Source of the DNA: Gnetum montanum
Lineage: Eukaryota > Streptophyta > Gnetopsida > Gnetales > Gnetaceae
DNA length: 64,000 nucleotides
Direction of reading: 5' to 3'
NCBI GenBank assembly: GCA_015680685.1
Contig: MNCI01026283.1
Coordinates: forward strand, 279,879 to 343,878
In this document: positions 48,561-60,176 of the stretch, one piece after another
Position numbering within the stretch: the stretch's first letter is position 1
How the letters are laid out: the number at the start of each line of letters is the position of its first letter
Position numbers and translations under genes: made by a program
The notes under the pieces: model-generated
Database searches by the model: none
What the model was told of the DNA's origin: nothing
The model's input: the letters and a program-made list of their open reading frames with translations, nothing else

Positions 48561-48985
48561 ACCAAGAAAAAATAAACTCACGCTGGAAGCTTTCGTGAAA
48601 TAGAACTGCCTCAAACAGCCACAAAACCACTCACATCGGCACCCTGCAGCAGTCAATCCATGGATTGAAAAGTTTCAAGCGAACCGGAGTCAATTTCTCT
48701 TGTTGTACACTATCATTTTTATTGTAAATTTTCACCATTTTTGAGCTTTTCAAGCTCTTACACTCCAAATTGTATCTGCTTCTATGGGCATAAGCTAGCT
48801 TGCATAAGCCAATACATGCTGCAAGATACAGTGCATCCGGTCGAGAATGTAGCTTGCCTACACACGTCCAATTCACACGTAGTTGTCCATCAAACATCTG
48901 TCACACGATCCGTTTCCCTCTCATCTCTCAGTCGTTGATCTCATCCATGAATTCTGCACCCGAGCCTAGCCAAACCTTATAAATA

Positions 48986-49009
48986 CCCCGTCGTTTCACA
49001 TAAACGGGG
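48986..49009 (+). promoter_or_regulatory. Hairpin at the presumed transcript start of element C
   Basis: CCCCGT (48,986) and ACGGGG (49,004) can pair as a 6-bp stem with a 12-base loop, about 10 bases after the TATA box, so it would sit at or near the 5' end of the element's RNA. Confidence 0.4.
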
Positions 49010-49502
49010 TTGGTAATTTTGAAGGTTGACGGCTTTGGAAGCATCGACTAGCAACTTTGGATGCTCGGGCGCACGTGACTCCTAGCATCTAAGCACCTGT
49101 AAACACGTCACTTCGGGGCTTAGTGCTTGACTTGCCATCCACACACGCAACTACGCTTTGACTGGTGCACATCCTTGTTAAGTAATACAATACAGTTCAT
49201 TATTTCCTTCCATTACATTGTTTGCTGTATTTTTGATCTATTTTACGCTTCTATATACGCTTTGTTTACATTTTGTATGTCACCAGTTATGATAACCCAA
49301 GCGTAAGCCATAACATACACTCCAGGAAGTCCTTGGTTGATTTGCATGTAGACTATCTAAGGCACTCTGCCTTCGTTTTTGTTCTTTCTCTTTTCCAGCT
49401 TGCCCTCACATGAAGGCAGGGTCGGCTGTGTCTCTCTGGCAATCTTTCGACATTGATTTTTCCCTTCCAACTTGACGCCGATGACTTTGGTTAGCACAGT
49501 AA

Positions 49503-49522
49503 ATTGGCGCTAGAAGGAGGGC
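49503..49522 (+). other. Primer-binding site region of element C
   Basis: ATTGGCGCTAGAAGGAGGGC follows the LTR. TGGCGC-starting sites after the LTR are characteristic of plant Ty3/gypsy elements. I cannot name the tRNA with confidence from memory (possibly Arg). Confidence 0.6.
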
Positions 49523-50100
49523 CAACTTGTTTACCATCCTATCAAAATGTTGATCACGCTACCTTTTAAAATGCTGCGTAGACCAGGTGCCGAACTCAAG
49601 CCTAGCTTGCTTAAGCCCACTCTAGTCTGCTCATGCTAAACCTAGTATGCTCACGCCAAATTAATCAGGCATATAACCCTACAAAACTCTTACATTATGA
49701 CCAACACTTCAAACTCTACAACTACATCATCAGAACTCAAACAGCATACACACGCTGCTTAAACAAGCTACTTCATAGACAACCTGCCAAGTAACGTTCC
49801 CACCACCACCATCGATCGATCATAGTGAGTTCCTCTTAGTACTTGCAACCTGCATCTTGCCTTGTACATGTCTGGCTTGTCAAGCCTAGTTTACTCATGC
49901 CATTATGAAATATTCCTAGATCAACACAGTGACACTGTAGATCTCTGATTATGGGGCTGGGACCTGAAACCTTGTGACTGCAATAGAACCCATAACTATC
50001 ATTAAAGAGATAAACCCTCAAGGTTCAACTTGCCAGTCACTTAGGCTATAGGTCAAAGACCCTACTTACACAATCCTCACACCAAAACAATATAACTTCA
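49523..50100 (+). other. Leader of element C, non-coding
   Basis: About 0.6 kb between the primer-binding site and gag, containing further CTCATGCTA/CTCACGCC words like those of the LTR. No long reading frame is present. Confidence 0.5.
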
Positions 50101-52242
50101 GTTGTGTCAAGATTCAAGCCAATTTGCTTATTGACTGCATAGAAAGAGAAGCAAAACGAAACTATGAGCTCATTTACAAGGGAGGTCATGAGTTCACTCC
50201 CTCAGTATTTGACATGATCCCTCTTTCTATGCCCCATCATCGACTCATATCTCAGCTTCTCATGGCAAGGAATCAAACCTTACAGCCACCTCCGATAGAG
50301 CCTCAGAGCAGAGATGAGGAAGACAACTTTGCGGCCAAATCTGGGCATGGGGATTCATACCATACCGTCAGTCCTCATGCCCATACAAACCCATCATTCC
50401 AACCTTTCCTGGAAGAAACCATACTTCCTCCTTTATCCACAAACACTCGAGCATTGATTTCTCTACAGGAAGTACCCACTTCCATTCCCACCTTCTCCAT
50501 GCCCAACATTCAATCTGATACGTCCATCTCCATCATACCTCCAATCACCACGTTACCCTCTCCTCCGCAAGTACAGTCCCAACAACCCCCTCCTCAAACT
50601 AATGCAGGATCAATCTTCCAACCTCAAGTAATTGGGATGCCATTAGTTATACTAGCTTCCACATCCACCCACTACATACATCAAGTACAAACCCATGGAG
50701 CACCTCTGATTACTTTAGCCCAACATGTTCAAGGTGTCACCTCACAACCTGTGGCTAGGCAGTGGGTTTCACCACCTATCTAGCAACACTAACCTACTCA
50801 CTACAACATACCACATCCTGCAATCCCATCTCTAAATGTTGCTCCACCACAACAACCAACAATCCAACAGTCTCCCTTTCCACAGATAATGCAATAATCA
50901 AACTACTACCAATCACAGTCTACTCAATTAGCCAGTCTGCCTACCGCCCAAGAGTGGGCAGACACAAAGAAAACGATGCACTCATTAACTAAGGAGGTAA
51001 AGCACCTTAAAGCTGCAAACACTGAGGAAGTCAAGGTGCTAGACTTCTACCAAGATGACCCAATCAACCCTTCAGTTCCATCGTTAACCTTACCATTGGG
51101 AATCTCATTACCTCAACTAACTAAATATAATGGAGAGGGAGATCTAAATGCCCATCTGGTAACATTTTGACTAGAATGTCTATTGCTTCAGGCCTGGCCT
51201 CATGTAAATCTACATGTATTTGCTATGTCCTTGACAGGAAAAGCCTTAGACTGGTACCGAGCTTTACCCCGTAACTCCATATCCTCTCTAGAGGATTTGT
51301 TACATTAGTTCGTTACCCATTTCAAATATAATTTAAGGCCTGAAGCCACACTAGATAGTTTGATTCAGACTAAACAAGCATCGTTAGAGCCAGTAAAAAA
51401 ATTTATCCAAAGATGGAGTGCAACCCTGAATGAACTTCACGAGCCCATTCCTAAAACGTACTTGCTTACCATCCTTAAGGCTATTGTGAATGATTTCATT
51501 AAATCAAAACTTTATTATTTGAGTGCCCGTACTTTGAGTCAAGCATTCGCACAAATTAAGAACATAGAAGAGGCAGCGTAAGCAAGTAACGACCCAACTT
51601 ACTTAGCCTTTAGGAGTCAACATATGAGGAAGGATAAGGATAAATTCAAAACGATGATAGCAGCAATGGCGGAGATAGTCCAACCTAACAATTCAAGACA
51701 AAAAAGGAAAACAACCCAATGCTCCAACCAGCCATGAAAGAACCACATCTATGCCTACACCTGAATCTTTGTCAACTAAAACCACAAACGTGGGTCACAC
51801 TCGTACATTTGAACGAAAAGATCCTACCCAATACACACCCTTGCCTATGAAGCCTTCACAATTATTAGATCAACTTCTAAGGGCCGAGTTAATCAAACAC
51901 AAACAAATGTCCCCCGTGACATCCCAAAAACATGATCGATTTTGTGAGTTGGCTAAAAACCCATCTTTAGCAATAGCCGATGAGACCCCCGTTCCAAGAG
52001 GCTTTAGGTTGAACAAATTTTGCAAATATCACCAATGGTGTGGGCACAGAACTGACTACTGCTTCACCTTAAAACAAGATATACAACACATGATTGACAG
52101 GGGTGAAATAGTATTTGACGAGGCAAACCTAGTAAAGTCCCAAAACCAACCCATGGGGGTCTACATGGATCCTCTCAATACTAAGGACACATCATATGTG
52201 ATTAACACTATCCATGTGGACAATGGACAAGACATCCCTTGA
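50100..52242 (+). pseudogene. Element C gag, degraded
   Basis: The first open block (to 50,783) is Pro/Ser/Thr-rich with IEREAKRNYELI at the start. The capsid-like block at about 50,980-51,580 shows LPQLTKYNGEGDLNAHL, then AMSLTGKALDWYRALP, FVTHFKYNL, SLEPVKKFIQRW and LSQAFAQIKNIEEAA, the retrotransposon gag domain order. A stop interrupts after NAHLVTF. A Cys/His segment (CKYHQWCGHRTDYC, about 52,022-52,065) stands at the nucleocapsid position. Several frame breaks. Confidence 0.8.
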
Positions 52243-52689
52243 AAACCTTTTGTATTTCACAGGCCTTTTGAAACTACATCTACCTCAACACCTCCCCAAA
52301 TCCCTTTTTTCATACGCACATTCCCTACACCACAAAAACCATTCGTCGTTCGTGTACCTTCTTCTGTCGCAGTAGCAACCACACCATCAAAAACTCGACC
52401 CACTCCCTTTGTGATTCGGGTCCCAAAACACCTTGACATGGAACCCCCTACAGTTCCCTCGCGACCCTTGTAAGAGCGCCTTGCTAACATGCTGACTAGA
52501 GAGCGCCTAGAAAAGGAACATCATGAGCATGAATTGGGACCACCAAAGCCCATACCGCTAAATGTTGTTCCTATGGTTCCATCCACTAGTGAGCTTAGCA
52601 CAAGTCATTGAGACAAGGATACTGGCACTCTCAGTGTCCCAAAATCAGCATCCCTAGTTACTAACAGAAGAATCCCTCCACTAGAGATA

Positions 52690-53680
52690 CGAATGTTGGG
52701 TCAAATGGACCAAGTCTTCACAGACAAGAACGTCCCAAGTGGTAAGGATCTAGTGAGTGCATTGACCCAAGTCACACAGGCTTTGAAACAAAAGAACACC
52801 TCCTTAAGCTTGTATGATCTAGTAATGACCTCATTGGTACATTGGGAAGCTCTCGTGCATATGTTGACTTCGATTCCTGTTAGTGAGGACCTTCGCGCAG
52901 ATAAGTCGTCCATTTATGCAATGTTGTTCCCACAACCTCAAGAATCGAGGCCCACATCCCTAGAATTTCGTGCCAATGATATTAAGCGAGATGAGAAAAC
53001 TAGAGAGGTCACTACAACCCCTATGTTCATAATAATACAAGTCAACCACTTCAAGATACGTAGGGTGCATGTCGATGACGGTGCAACAACAAACGTAATA
53101 CCCTTTCTTGTCATCGAAAAACTAGGTCTTACAGAGAAAATACGGCCCACAACAACTTCCTTTTTAAAATCCTTTAGTGGTTCCCATGTCGTGGTAAAAG
53201 GCATGGTTACCTTGGATTTCGTAGCAGGGGACCAATTCCCCACATCGGCTGAATTTGTAGTGGTTGATGAAATGTCGGGGTTCAATCTGATTCCTGGATG
53301 ACCTTGGTTAGCTCATCTTAGAGCCGTATCCTCACCAATCCATCAAGAAATCCACCTACCTTATGAGGGTGGTGAAATCATCATACACGAGGACACGACA
53401 ACATCACTCACTTCCTCGTGCTCGGGAATGGATCAAGGGTCAGAGGTTGAGTTCTCTGAGCCTAAACAAGAAACTATGAGTGCACTTCAAGACACAAACC
53501 AACCATTAACCCATGATCCTACTAGAATTGAGGAAACACTGGACGACACAGACATAGGAGCCATTCCCGCTGATGTCTTTTGGTCAGAGCTACCTTTTGA
53601 CATCTCCAGTGAAGGAGAAAGGGAGTATAAGATCATACCTACATGCCCCACCCTCATGTCAAACTACGAAGAATAAAAAA
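52690..53680 (+). pseudogene. Element C protease region, degraded
   Basis: A long open frame contains HFKIRRVHVDDGATTNVIP, where DDGATTN is the retroviral-type protease active-site loop (usually D-S/T-G-A). It continues FVVVDEMSGFNLIPG, a TGA stop where CGA (Arg) is expected, then PWLAHLRAVSSPIHQEI, the usual gypsy 'LGRPWLH' block. The frame then runs Glu/Asp-rich to 53,676. The RT that should follow directly is displaced to 60.2 kb. Confidence 0.78.
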
Positions 53681-53719
53681 ACAACTCAATAACTAGGGAA
53701 AAATATCAAGCGTTCGAAA

Positions 53720-53965
53720 TGATGTTAAACTACCAACCGTCCAATACGACGTTAAACTACCGACGAATGTCTGCAATGACGTTAAACTAGCCATGGTCAG
53801 AAATGGCTGGTTCCTTTTAAGTTTCCTAAAATTGTTATCGCTTTCGGCCCACTATGGCCTAAAACTAGTAATCCCTCTTTCTTTTTTTCAACACAAATGC
53901 AACGGTCCACCATGGCTCTAAACTGATGTGCATAGCCCGAAATGGCCTTAAACTAGAGCTGAGTA
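53720..53965. repeat. Clustered TTAAACTA / GGCCTAAAACTA words, left of the antisense gene
   Basis: The words GTTAAACTACC (53,724 and 53,751), GTTAAACTAG (about 53,781), TATGGCCTAAAACTAG (about 53,855), ATGGCTCTAAACTG and AATGGCCTTAAACTAG (about 53,943) occur at short spacing. The same word type recurs at 59,974-60,060 and once near 63,690. These may be remnants of a short-period array. Confidence 0.55.
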
Positions 53966-54667
53966 TGTTGCAAGTTTACAAACTCTCATTATGTTATGTC
54001 AAAATTTCATTTACATGTCACAAGTTGCAATTTCAATTCATGCATTCTCGTTACTTTTCTTTTACAAATACTTGCCTTACATTTTGTTCTACATTTTGGA
54101 ATCTCATTTTACATTCAGCTACATGCATATGTTCACAATATACCTGAGAAAATAAGAAAAACAACAAAAAAAAGAATATATATAATATTGAAAATTAACA
54201 TGGCAATAGAATGCCAACACATTATGTGACAATTAAATCCATATCATTACATCTATCCCTATACGTTTCCATTAGACATCAAAAATCCAAAACATTTGGT
54301 ATCCAAAGCTGGACTAACAGTTAGCTCACACATCAATACTAGGAGGGGGCTGGCCCCCAAAATCCTCCACATCATCTGCTCCTACTCCACTGGGGCCAGC
54401 CTCATCATTACTATGTCCCTACAACGGAATGAAAAACAAACAAATAGGTAAGTATAACAAAACAACTCATGAATACAAGACCTGGGAGAACAGTAACACT
54501 AACACTAAAAATAATAAAACCATACAAAAGTAAGTGCCATAATAAAACACTCATAGGCGAAGAGGACCTTAGACTAGCCTCTAAGTGTCGTAAGGTCTCC
54601 TCCTCAGGTACATTTTCCCAATCCTCCTCTAGACCAAGGTCAATACCGCCCAAGGTTTTACCCTTGT
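53966..54667. other. Spacer between sense protease and the antisense gene
   Basis: AT-rich sequence with short ORFs, none with a recognisable domain. The minus-strand reading downstream of the antisense gene's stop (54,411-54,653) shows no continued similarity I can name. It probably includes the antisense gene's 3' untranslated part. Confidence 0.35.
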
Positions 54668-57600
54668 CTACCGAGGTCCAAGTAGGATGCTCAAGAGAGA
54701 CATACTTGTCGAAGACTTCTTGGAAGCGGTGGTAATGGTTCTCTTGGGAGATTCCTCCACTTCAGTGCACTCGGCAAACCTATCATAAGCAGGACGTAAG
54801 CCTAGTCCATCAATGAACATTTCCTTTCGGCGATGTTCAACTGATTCCTCCTTTAACCACTTCTTGTACTGGTGCTTGTGATCCTTTTGATCTTGATCCC
54901 AGTTACGTACCTTAGTAGCAAAAGATTTCCAATCATGGAATTTCCTGTTTAGTAAATCCATTTGTGCCCTTTGTTCAACTAAATCTTGTGTCGCTTGAAC
55001 TTTGTTGTTCAAAATTATCCAGTAACGTGCATAGGTGATCTCAGATGTGCACTAAGTACTATCACCAGACAACCTAGCTGCAACAAAATCATAACGAGAT
55101 TTAAGATCCCTCTTCTCTTCTATCTCCTTCACCAATGTTTCCTTCAATGAGTGCACCTCATTCCATAGGTACTCAATTGAACGCCTACAAGTCTAGAGGG
55201 ACTTAGCATTTTGTACAATGCAACCAGAAACTGCATCGTAAATCTTTCTAGGGACTTGTTCAATATTTCTTGGCAATTCAGGGAGAGCATCAATATGAGC
55301 AGCCCTAGAAGGATCCCATTGAAGCTTGGCACCTACAAGTATAAGTACTGCACACATGAATCAGCTATAATTAACAATGAATGCAAAGAAGCACAATACA
55401 CCCGGACACTTAGCATGATACGTAACATACACATAGCTAGTTCTGGATGAGCTTTTTATAGGCGAGTGACTACATCGTTAACAATGCCTGTGAAAAAGTA
55501 TATTTTATTGGGCATTTCAGGCCATGGCCTTAACTAGTCAGTAGATGTTGGACAAACATGGGAAGTCACCTCAATCAGGGCCTGTGACCCTAACACCTCT
55601 ACCCTGGATGTATGCGCCTCAAAGACCTCAGCATCTACCTCTAGTGCTAGGGATAATCAGGATAATCAAAAGCAATGCATAAAGGTTAAAAGGTACAAAA
55701 TGTGGATCAAGCTAAAGGAACATACCAAAAAGCCCTTTGCTGGTCAGCTTTGGCGGATCACCAAGGTGCAAGGACCCATCGAAGAAATCATCGAAAACAC
55801 CCCTCTCATTGCTTGAATGCTTAAGTGCATCCAAAGCCTCAGCAAGCTTCATCCCCATGATGCTTACTACATCTTCCTCTTGCAAGATAGGGAGTTCCTC
55901 GATCACTTCTTCCCTATCTTTTTCTTCTTCCTCTGGCCCTATGACAACCACTTCAAGTTCAACCATTGGGGCTAAGACTTCTCTTTTCCTCTCAGGGCTT
56001 TCCTCTGATAACACCAGTATTCTAGCGTTAGTATGACATAGTATATACATACATTTAATAAACATATAAATTAAAATGCAATAAAGAATCATAATGATAA
56101 AATAAAGTACCTACCCTCCTCTAGTAATACAAAGCAGATCCTCTTCGCTCTTGGTGGTCTCACCTCTAGAGTAGGCTCCCTTGGGTATTCAACTCTCTTC
56201 ACCTTCGCCTTAGATCTCCCAACAGTCTCACGAATCAGACGTTCAGCTCCTCTAAGAGATGTGTGCAGTCTAGGTGGTTCCAATTCCAAGCTATCACGGG
56301 AATGATGAGAACGACTAGCTGCACCCCCAGTAGTAATGGACACTGACTCTTCAATGCCTTTGGGTGGGTCCTGAGATCTGGTAGTGTTAAACAATTGGCG
56401 AACCCAGGGGCGAGATAGCTATGAACGATCCCTCAATACATAATGGTTATCCCCATAAACTACTAAAAACTTAGCAAAGCTACGTAGATAACCTTCGAAG
56501 AAGGTGAATGTGAAATGGGACTTGGCATTAATGTTTAAGCGTAATCTAACAATCTCTCCATGAAGGCCAAACCCAAGAAATTGTGCCCAATTATAACGCA
56601 TGCCCGTCTCTAGGACTGCACGTATGATATGTGCGAACTTGATCCCAAGGTTTCTTCCTTGAGAAAGATATTTAGGGAATGCCTATGCTCGAAAAAGGGG
56701 ATACAAGAAGTTCACCTCCATTGCTCGAATATCACTTTGCATGGAAAAACCTTTGGGACCCCAAGACACGCCTAACCAATCTTCAAGCTCCTTTATGACT
56801 TGGCTTTCTTTAGTCGCTTTCTCTACTACCACCCTAGCACCATCCATAGGCATGCCAAAGAGATCAGAAAGGAACTCAATAGTCAAGTGGAAAGACACCT
56901 TGACTCCTCGAACCCTCGTAGTGAAGTGAGAAGCATCATCGCTAAAAGAATCAACAATAGTAATCATTTCAGTCACTGGAACATTAGGAGTCAGAGCAGT
57001 GAACAAGTCCATCAAACCTGCACAGATAAGATGATTGATGATTAACTTAGAGGCCTTCCTCTACAACCATCGTTGTGACTATTCTATCTCTCCATACTTC
57101 ATAACAAGAGTGGCTTCAGTACACCCTGATATGATAGTAACTTCATTAGAGGAGACGACTGCTGTAGGAAAAACATAGAGTGAAAGATTAAAAACATAGT
57201 AGATGGTGATGCAACAAAGATAAAATGGAGTCTAGAATATGATCATTTACCATCAGTAAATGGGGTAGGTAGATTAGATGCAGGATCAACTCTCTCAGGA
57301 AGAATTGGCCCATTGGGGGACCAATCCTCATGTAAGCAACCGCGAACTTGACAATGTTCAAAAGCCCTTGAGCATTGCCTAGGGTAGTCAACAATAGCAG
57401 CTCTTGTCTGGTCTAGTATCACAGCACGAAGAGTGGGGCCCGCCATGAATGTCTCCAATGCTGTGGGCATTAAGGCAAGCCCACCATCATCATCACGCAT
57501 CCCAGGCTCATCGAAACGAGGCCTTCATCGAAGAAGAATATTTATGCATAGACAATGGTATAATTTTAAAAGAATCAAAAAAATTAAAGCAAAACACAAA

Positions 57601-58151
57601 AGAGTATACCTGTCCACTCTATACACTATCCCAGGTGGGTTTTGGAACAGCGTGTGAACACGAAAAGCTAGAAAAAGTGTGTTGTTGCTGTTATGATGGC
57701 TACAAATAGGTAGTTCCCATACACGAGTTAAGGGACGAGTAGACCTAGGATCCTTGGGAGGGCCTCCCTTAACTGTAAAAGGTCCCTCGTCTATGTTAGC
57801 AATGAAGGAAAGCATGTCTTGTGTAGATCTAGGCAACATCATTTCAACGATATCACAGGCCAACTGCTCACTTAAATGAGACCATATAACTACTCTGAAA
57901 TTTTGTAAAATGAATGACAAAAATGCACCAACATCAAGACAGAACCATCTCACATGAGGCCCAATACGCATGTCATAAGGAGGTACATCTAGTCCAAAGG
58001 GGCCAAACCAAGAAAGTACACCAACAAGCTCAACCACAAGGAGGAAAGGTTTAAGCCCCATGCATATAGCCAAAACCTTAGGTAAGTAAAAAAAAAAGTT
58101 CATGTGCTCAAAATAATATGCAACTACATAAACCAAACACATAAATAACAT
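54668..58151 (-). pseudogene. Antisense multi-exon gene inside element C (extra ORF of a gypsy element)
   Basis: Proposed minus-strand segments: 58151-57610, 57522-57251, 57017-56115, 56004-55726, 55646-55431, 55332-54668. Every junction is GT-AG with matching phase; the sum is 2877 nt (959 codons). Only about six in-frame stops occur (two in the third, two in the fifth, two in the last segment), several explicable by one C-to-T change. Segment 1 reads KVLAICMGLKPFLLVVEL... and may truly begin at an acceptor at 58,077. Segments 2-3 hold a folded-looking core (VRGVKVSFHLTIEFLSDLFG, GIKFAHIIRAVLETGMRYNW, FGLHGEIVRLRL). Segment 4 is Glu-rich (IGPEEEEKDREEVIEELP). The last is a likely coiled coil (DLVEQRAQMDLLNRKFHDWK, DQKDHKHQYKKWLKEE). 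This style recalls 'putative gypsy-type / plant transposon' proteins encoded antisense in Tat elements, but I have no firm domain match. It lies between protease and RT, not after pol. Confidence 0.65.
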
Positions 58152-60176
58152 TTAATATATAGTTCCACCCCATGAGACAAAGACACCAATATTTATTTGG
58201 TGTATTTAACGCTCGCTAGGGTACATCGAAATCTCTTACACAGTAGTTTATTACAAGCAACATAAAATGAACACGCAGCAGACACTAGTTCGCCTAACAG
58301 TAGACACTAAACTTCAAGTTCTCTCCATGGTTGATTGGTTTTCCTGATACCTAAAACTTGGCAAAAACTGAAATCGCCATGGCCCGTATACAAGCCAATC
58401 AAGGAGAGAATTGACAACAAAAGAAGAGAAACCCCGACAAAGGGAAACGCTGCTTATGAGAAGCGTGTCCCAAGGCTAAGCCTGCTCTAATGCACTCATG
58501 CTGGACAAACCTTAAGCTTACTCACGCTAGGAGAGGCTTGACTTGGTGCATACACATCTTTGGAAGTTGTGTTCTTGGTTATGATGGTGAACACTCAAGA
58601 CTTCCTGCATAAGAACCGTATCGGAGCTAGGAACTTCAGCTCACACTAGGTTTACATCAGTGTGCTCACGCTGGGCTTGCCCTAGAAACTCATGCCCTGT
58701 GAAGTTCATGCTGGATGTGCTTTAGTTTGCAAAACATAAACTCTGACTGGCTATTATCTAACCATGCTTGATGTCTCGGAGGACGATGTGTCATGTGACT
58801 GCGTGAACATGTGCCCATGGCATACTTGTGTTGGTCCTAGCGTCGCCCTAAGGCCAGGGCATTCAAAAGAATTGTTAGGGCGTCCATAACCATCCTGCCT
58901 TTGAGGGGCCCCTTTTGAATATTCGCAAAAAGAAAAAAAAATTACTGGCTTGTGTTAGCTCAATGTAGTAGTTGCTCACGCCACTGACTACTCACGCTGA
59001 GTTGATCCAAGGACTGACATGCTCTAGATTACTCACATTGTTGACTGGTAATAACAATCAATCGTGCACGTCCAAAAGACAACAACAAAAAAAATATGGT
59101 AAAACACAAACCCCAGTATAGACCTTGATGCCCCAAAACACAACAAGAAAACACAACAAATGGTCTTGGTCATCAATCCAACGCAGTAGAGAAACCCAAA
59201 AATCACGCTGGAAATGCATCAGAAAAAGATGGCCATGAGACATCACGCTGTGCTAACTAACGCTATGCACAAAATACTGGACAGAGAAACAAGAAGAAAC
59301 GAACTTGCGTAGAGTTCCATCCCATGCTGGAATCCTGGCTTGATGGAGACGCTAAAGTAGCTCTTCTCTGTCCTCCACAAACGCCAGACTCGCTTGCCTC
59401 TTCCCTTTGCCTCGACATGGTTTCCCTTTGCCCTTCATTGCTGGTCTGTAACTCACGCTACAACTCATGCTAATGCTCACGTTGCACTCTCTAGCGTGCT
59501 CACACTCTCCCTCCCATGAACTCACGCTAGCACAAATGACGCCCCTTGTACCTCAAAACCCCCTTTTTAACCCCCATGTTCACTTTCACTTTGTTTATTT
59601 ATTTTATTTTTATTTTTATTTTTATTTATTTTTATGTAATTTACCATGTTCCATGGTTAACTTTTGTTTTCATGTTATCACTTACATCATCTTTCTTTCA
59701 TTCTTACATGGTATTCCTCTTTAATTTATTCTTGTGGAATAAGGCCAAAATATTAAAGATAGCAAAAATAAAAAAGGAAAGGGGGAGGGGAGAAAGGTTA
59801 AAATCAAAACAAAATGATGGAAATATAAATAAAAAAAATATAAAAAAATATATAATGGCATGCATCAAAATTCATAAGACTATAAAATCCCATAAATTTA
59901 CTATTCGAACATAGAAATTAACAATACTCCATACACTCATCCATAATACAAAATGACATGAATATTACCATCTCGGTATGGCCTAAAACTACCATGGATG
60001 GCCCGGTATGGCCTAAAACTTCCATATGGTCCAGGTATGACACTAAACTACCACTACGTTCCGCAATTTCGTCAGTACATAGATTAATTACCCGATGCTC
60101 GTTTACATTTAACAACTCCTTTGTCAAGTAAATGTCACTCACTTCGCTCCTGGTTTAAATTGACAGGAGCAAGCAC
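58152..60176. other. Spacer between the antisense gene and RT, LTR-like words
   Basis: 58.4-59.5 kb repeats the CTCACGCTGG / GCTTGCCCT vocabulary of element C's LTR and leader without an intact LTR end or primer site. 59.58-59.9 kb is a T-rich then A-rich low-complexity tract. 59,974-60,060 has GGTATGGCCTAAAACT words. Just before the RT frame, AAATTGACAG (about 60,158-60,167) is a possible splice acceptor. Upstream exons of the antisense gene could also lie here but I could not place any. Confidence 0.4.
59970..60062. repeat. GGTATGGCCTAAAACT words, right of the antisense gene
   Basis: Three spaced copies: CGGTATGGCCTAAAACTACC (about 59,973), CGGTATGGCCTAAAACTTCC (about 60,003) and AGGTATGACACTAAACTACC (about 60,034). 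They mirror the cluster at 53,720-53,965 on the other side of the antisense gene. Confidence 0.65.

Larger units (their letters stand above)
47717..49498 (+). mobile_element. 5' LTR of element C (Tat/Ogre-like), about 1.78 kb
   Basis: Begins TGAAACACCACT at the break in element B gag (preceding five bases GCAGC). A TATA box (CTTATAAATACCCC) is at about 48,977. It ends near 49,496-49,498 just before TTGGCGCTAGAAGGAGGG, a typical gypsy primer-binding motif. The U3 has three degenerate units of about 214 bp containing CTCACGCT/AGCGTGAG words. The matching 3' LTR is not in the window. Confidence 0.75.

Noticed and set aside
52257-53285. Minus-strand frames opposite element C protease
   Set aside because: The plus strand carries the protease motif and gag/pol order; the minus frames show no splice chain such as that at 54.7-58.2 kb.
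59546-59914. Plus-strand frame of 122 codons, Phe/Ile then Lys-rich
   Set aside because: It follows a T-rich then A-rich low-complexity tract and resembles translation of simple sequence.
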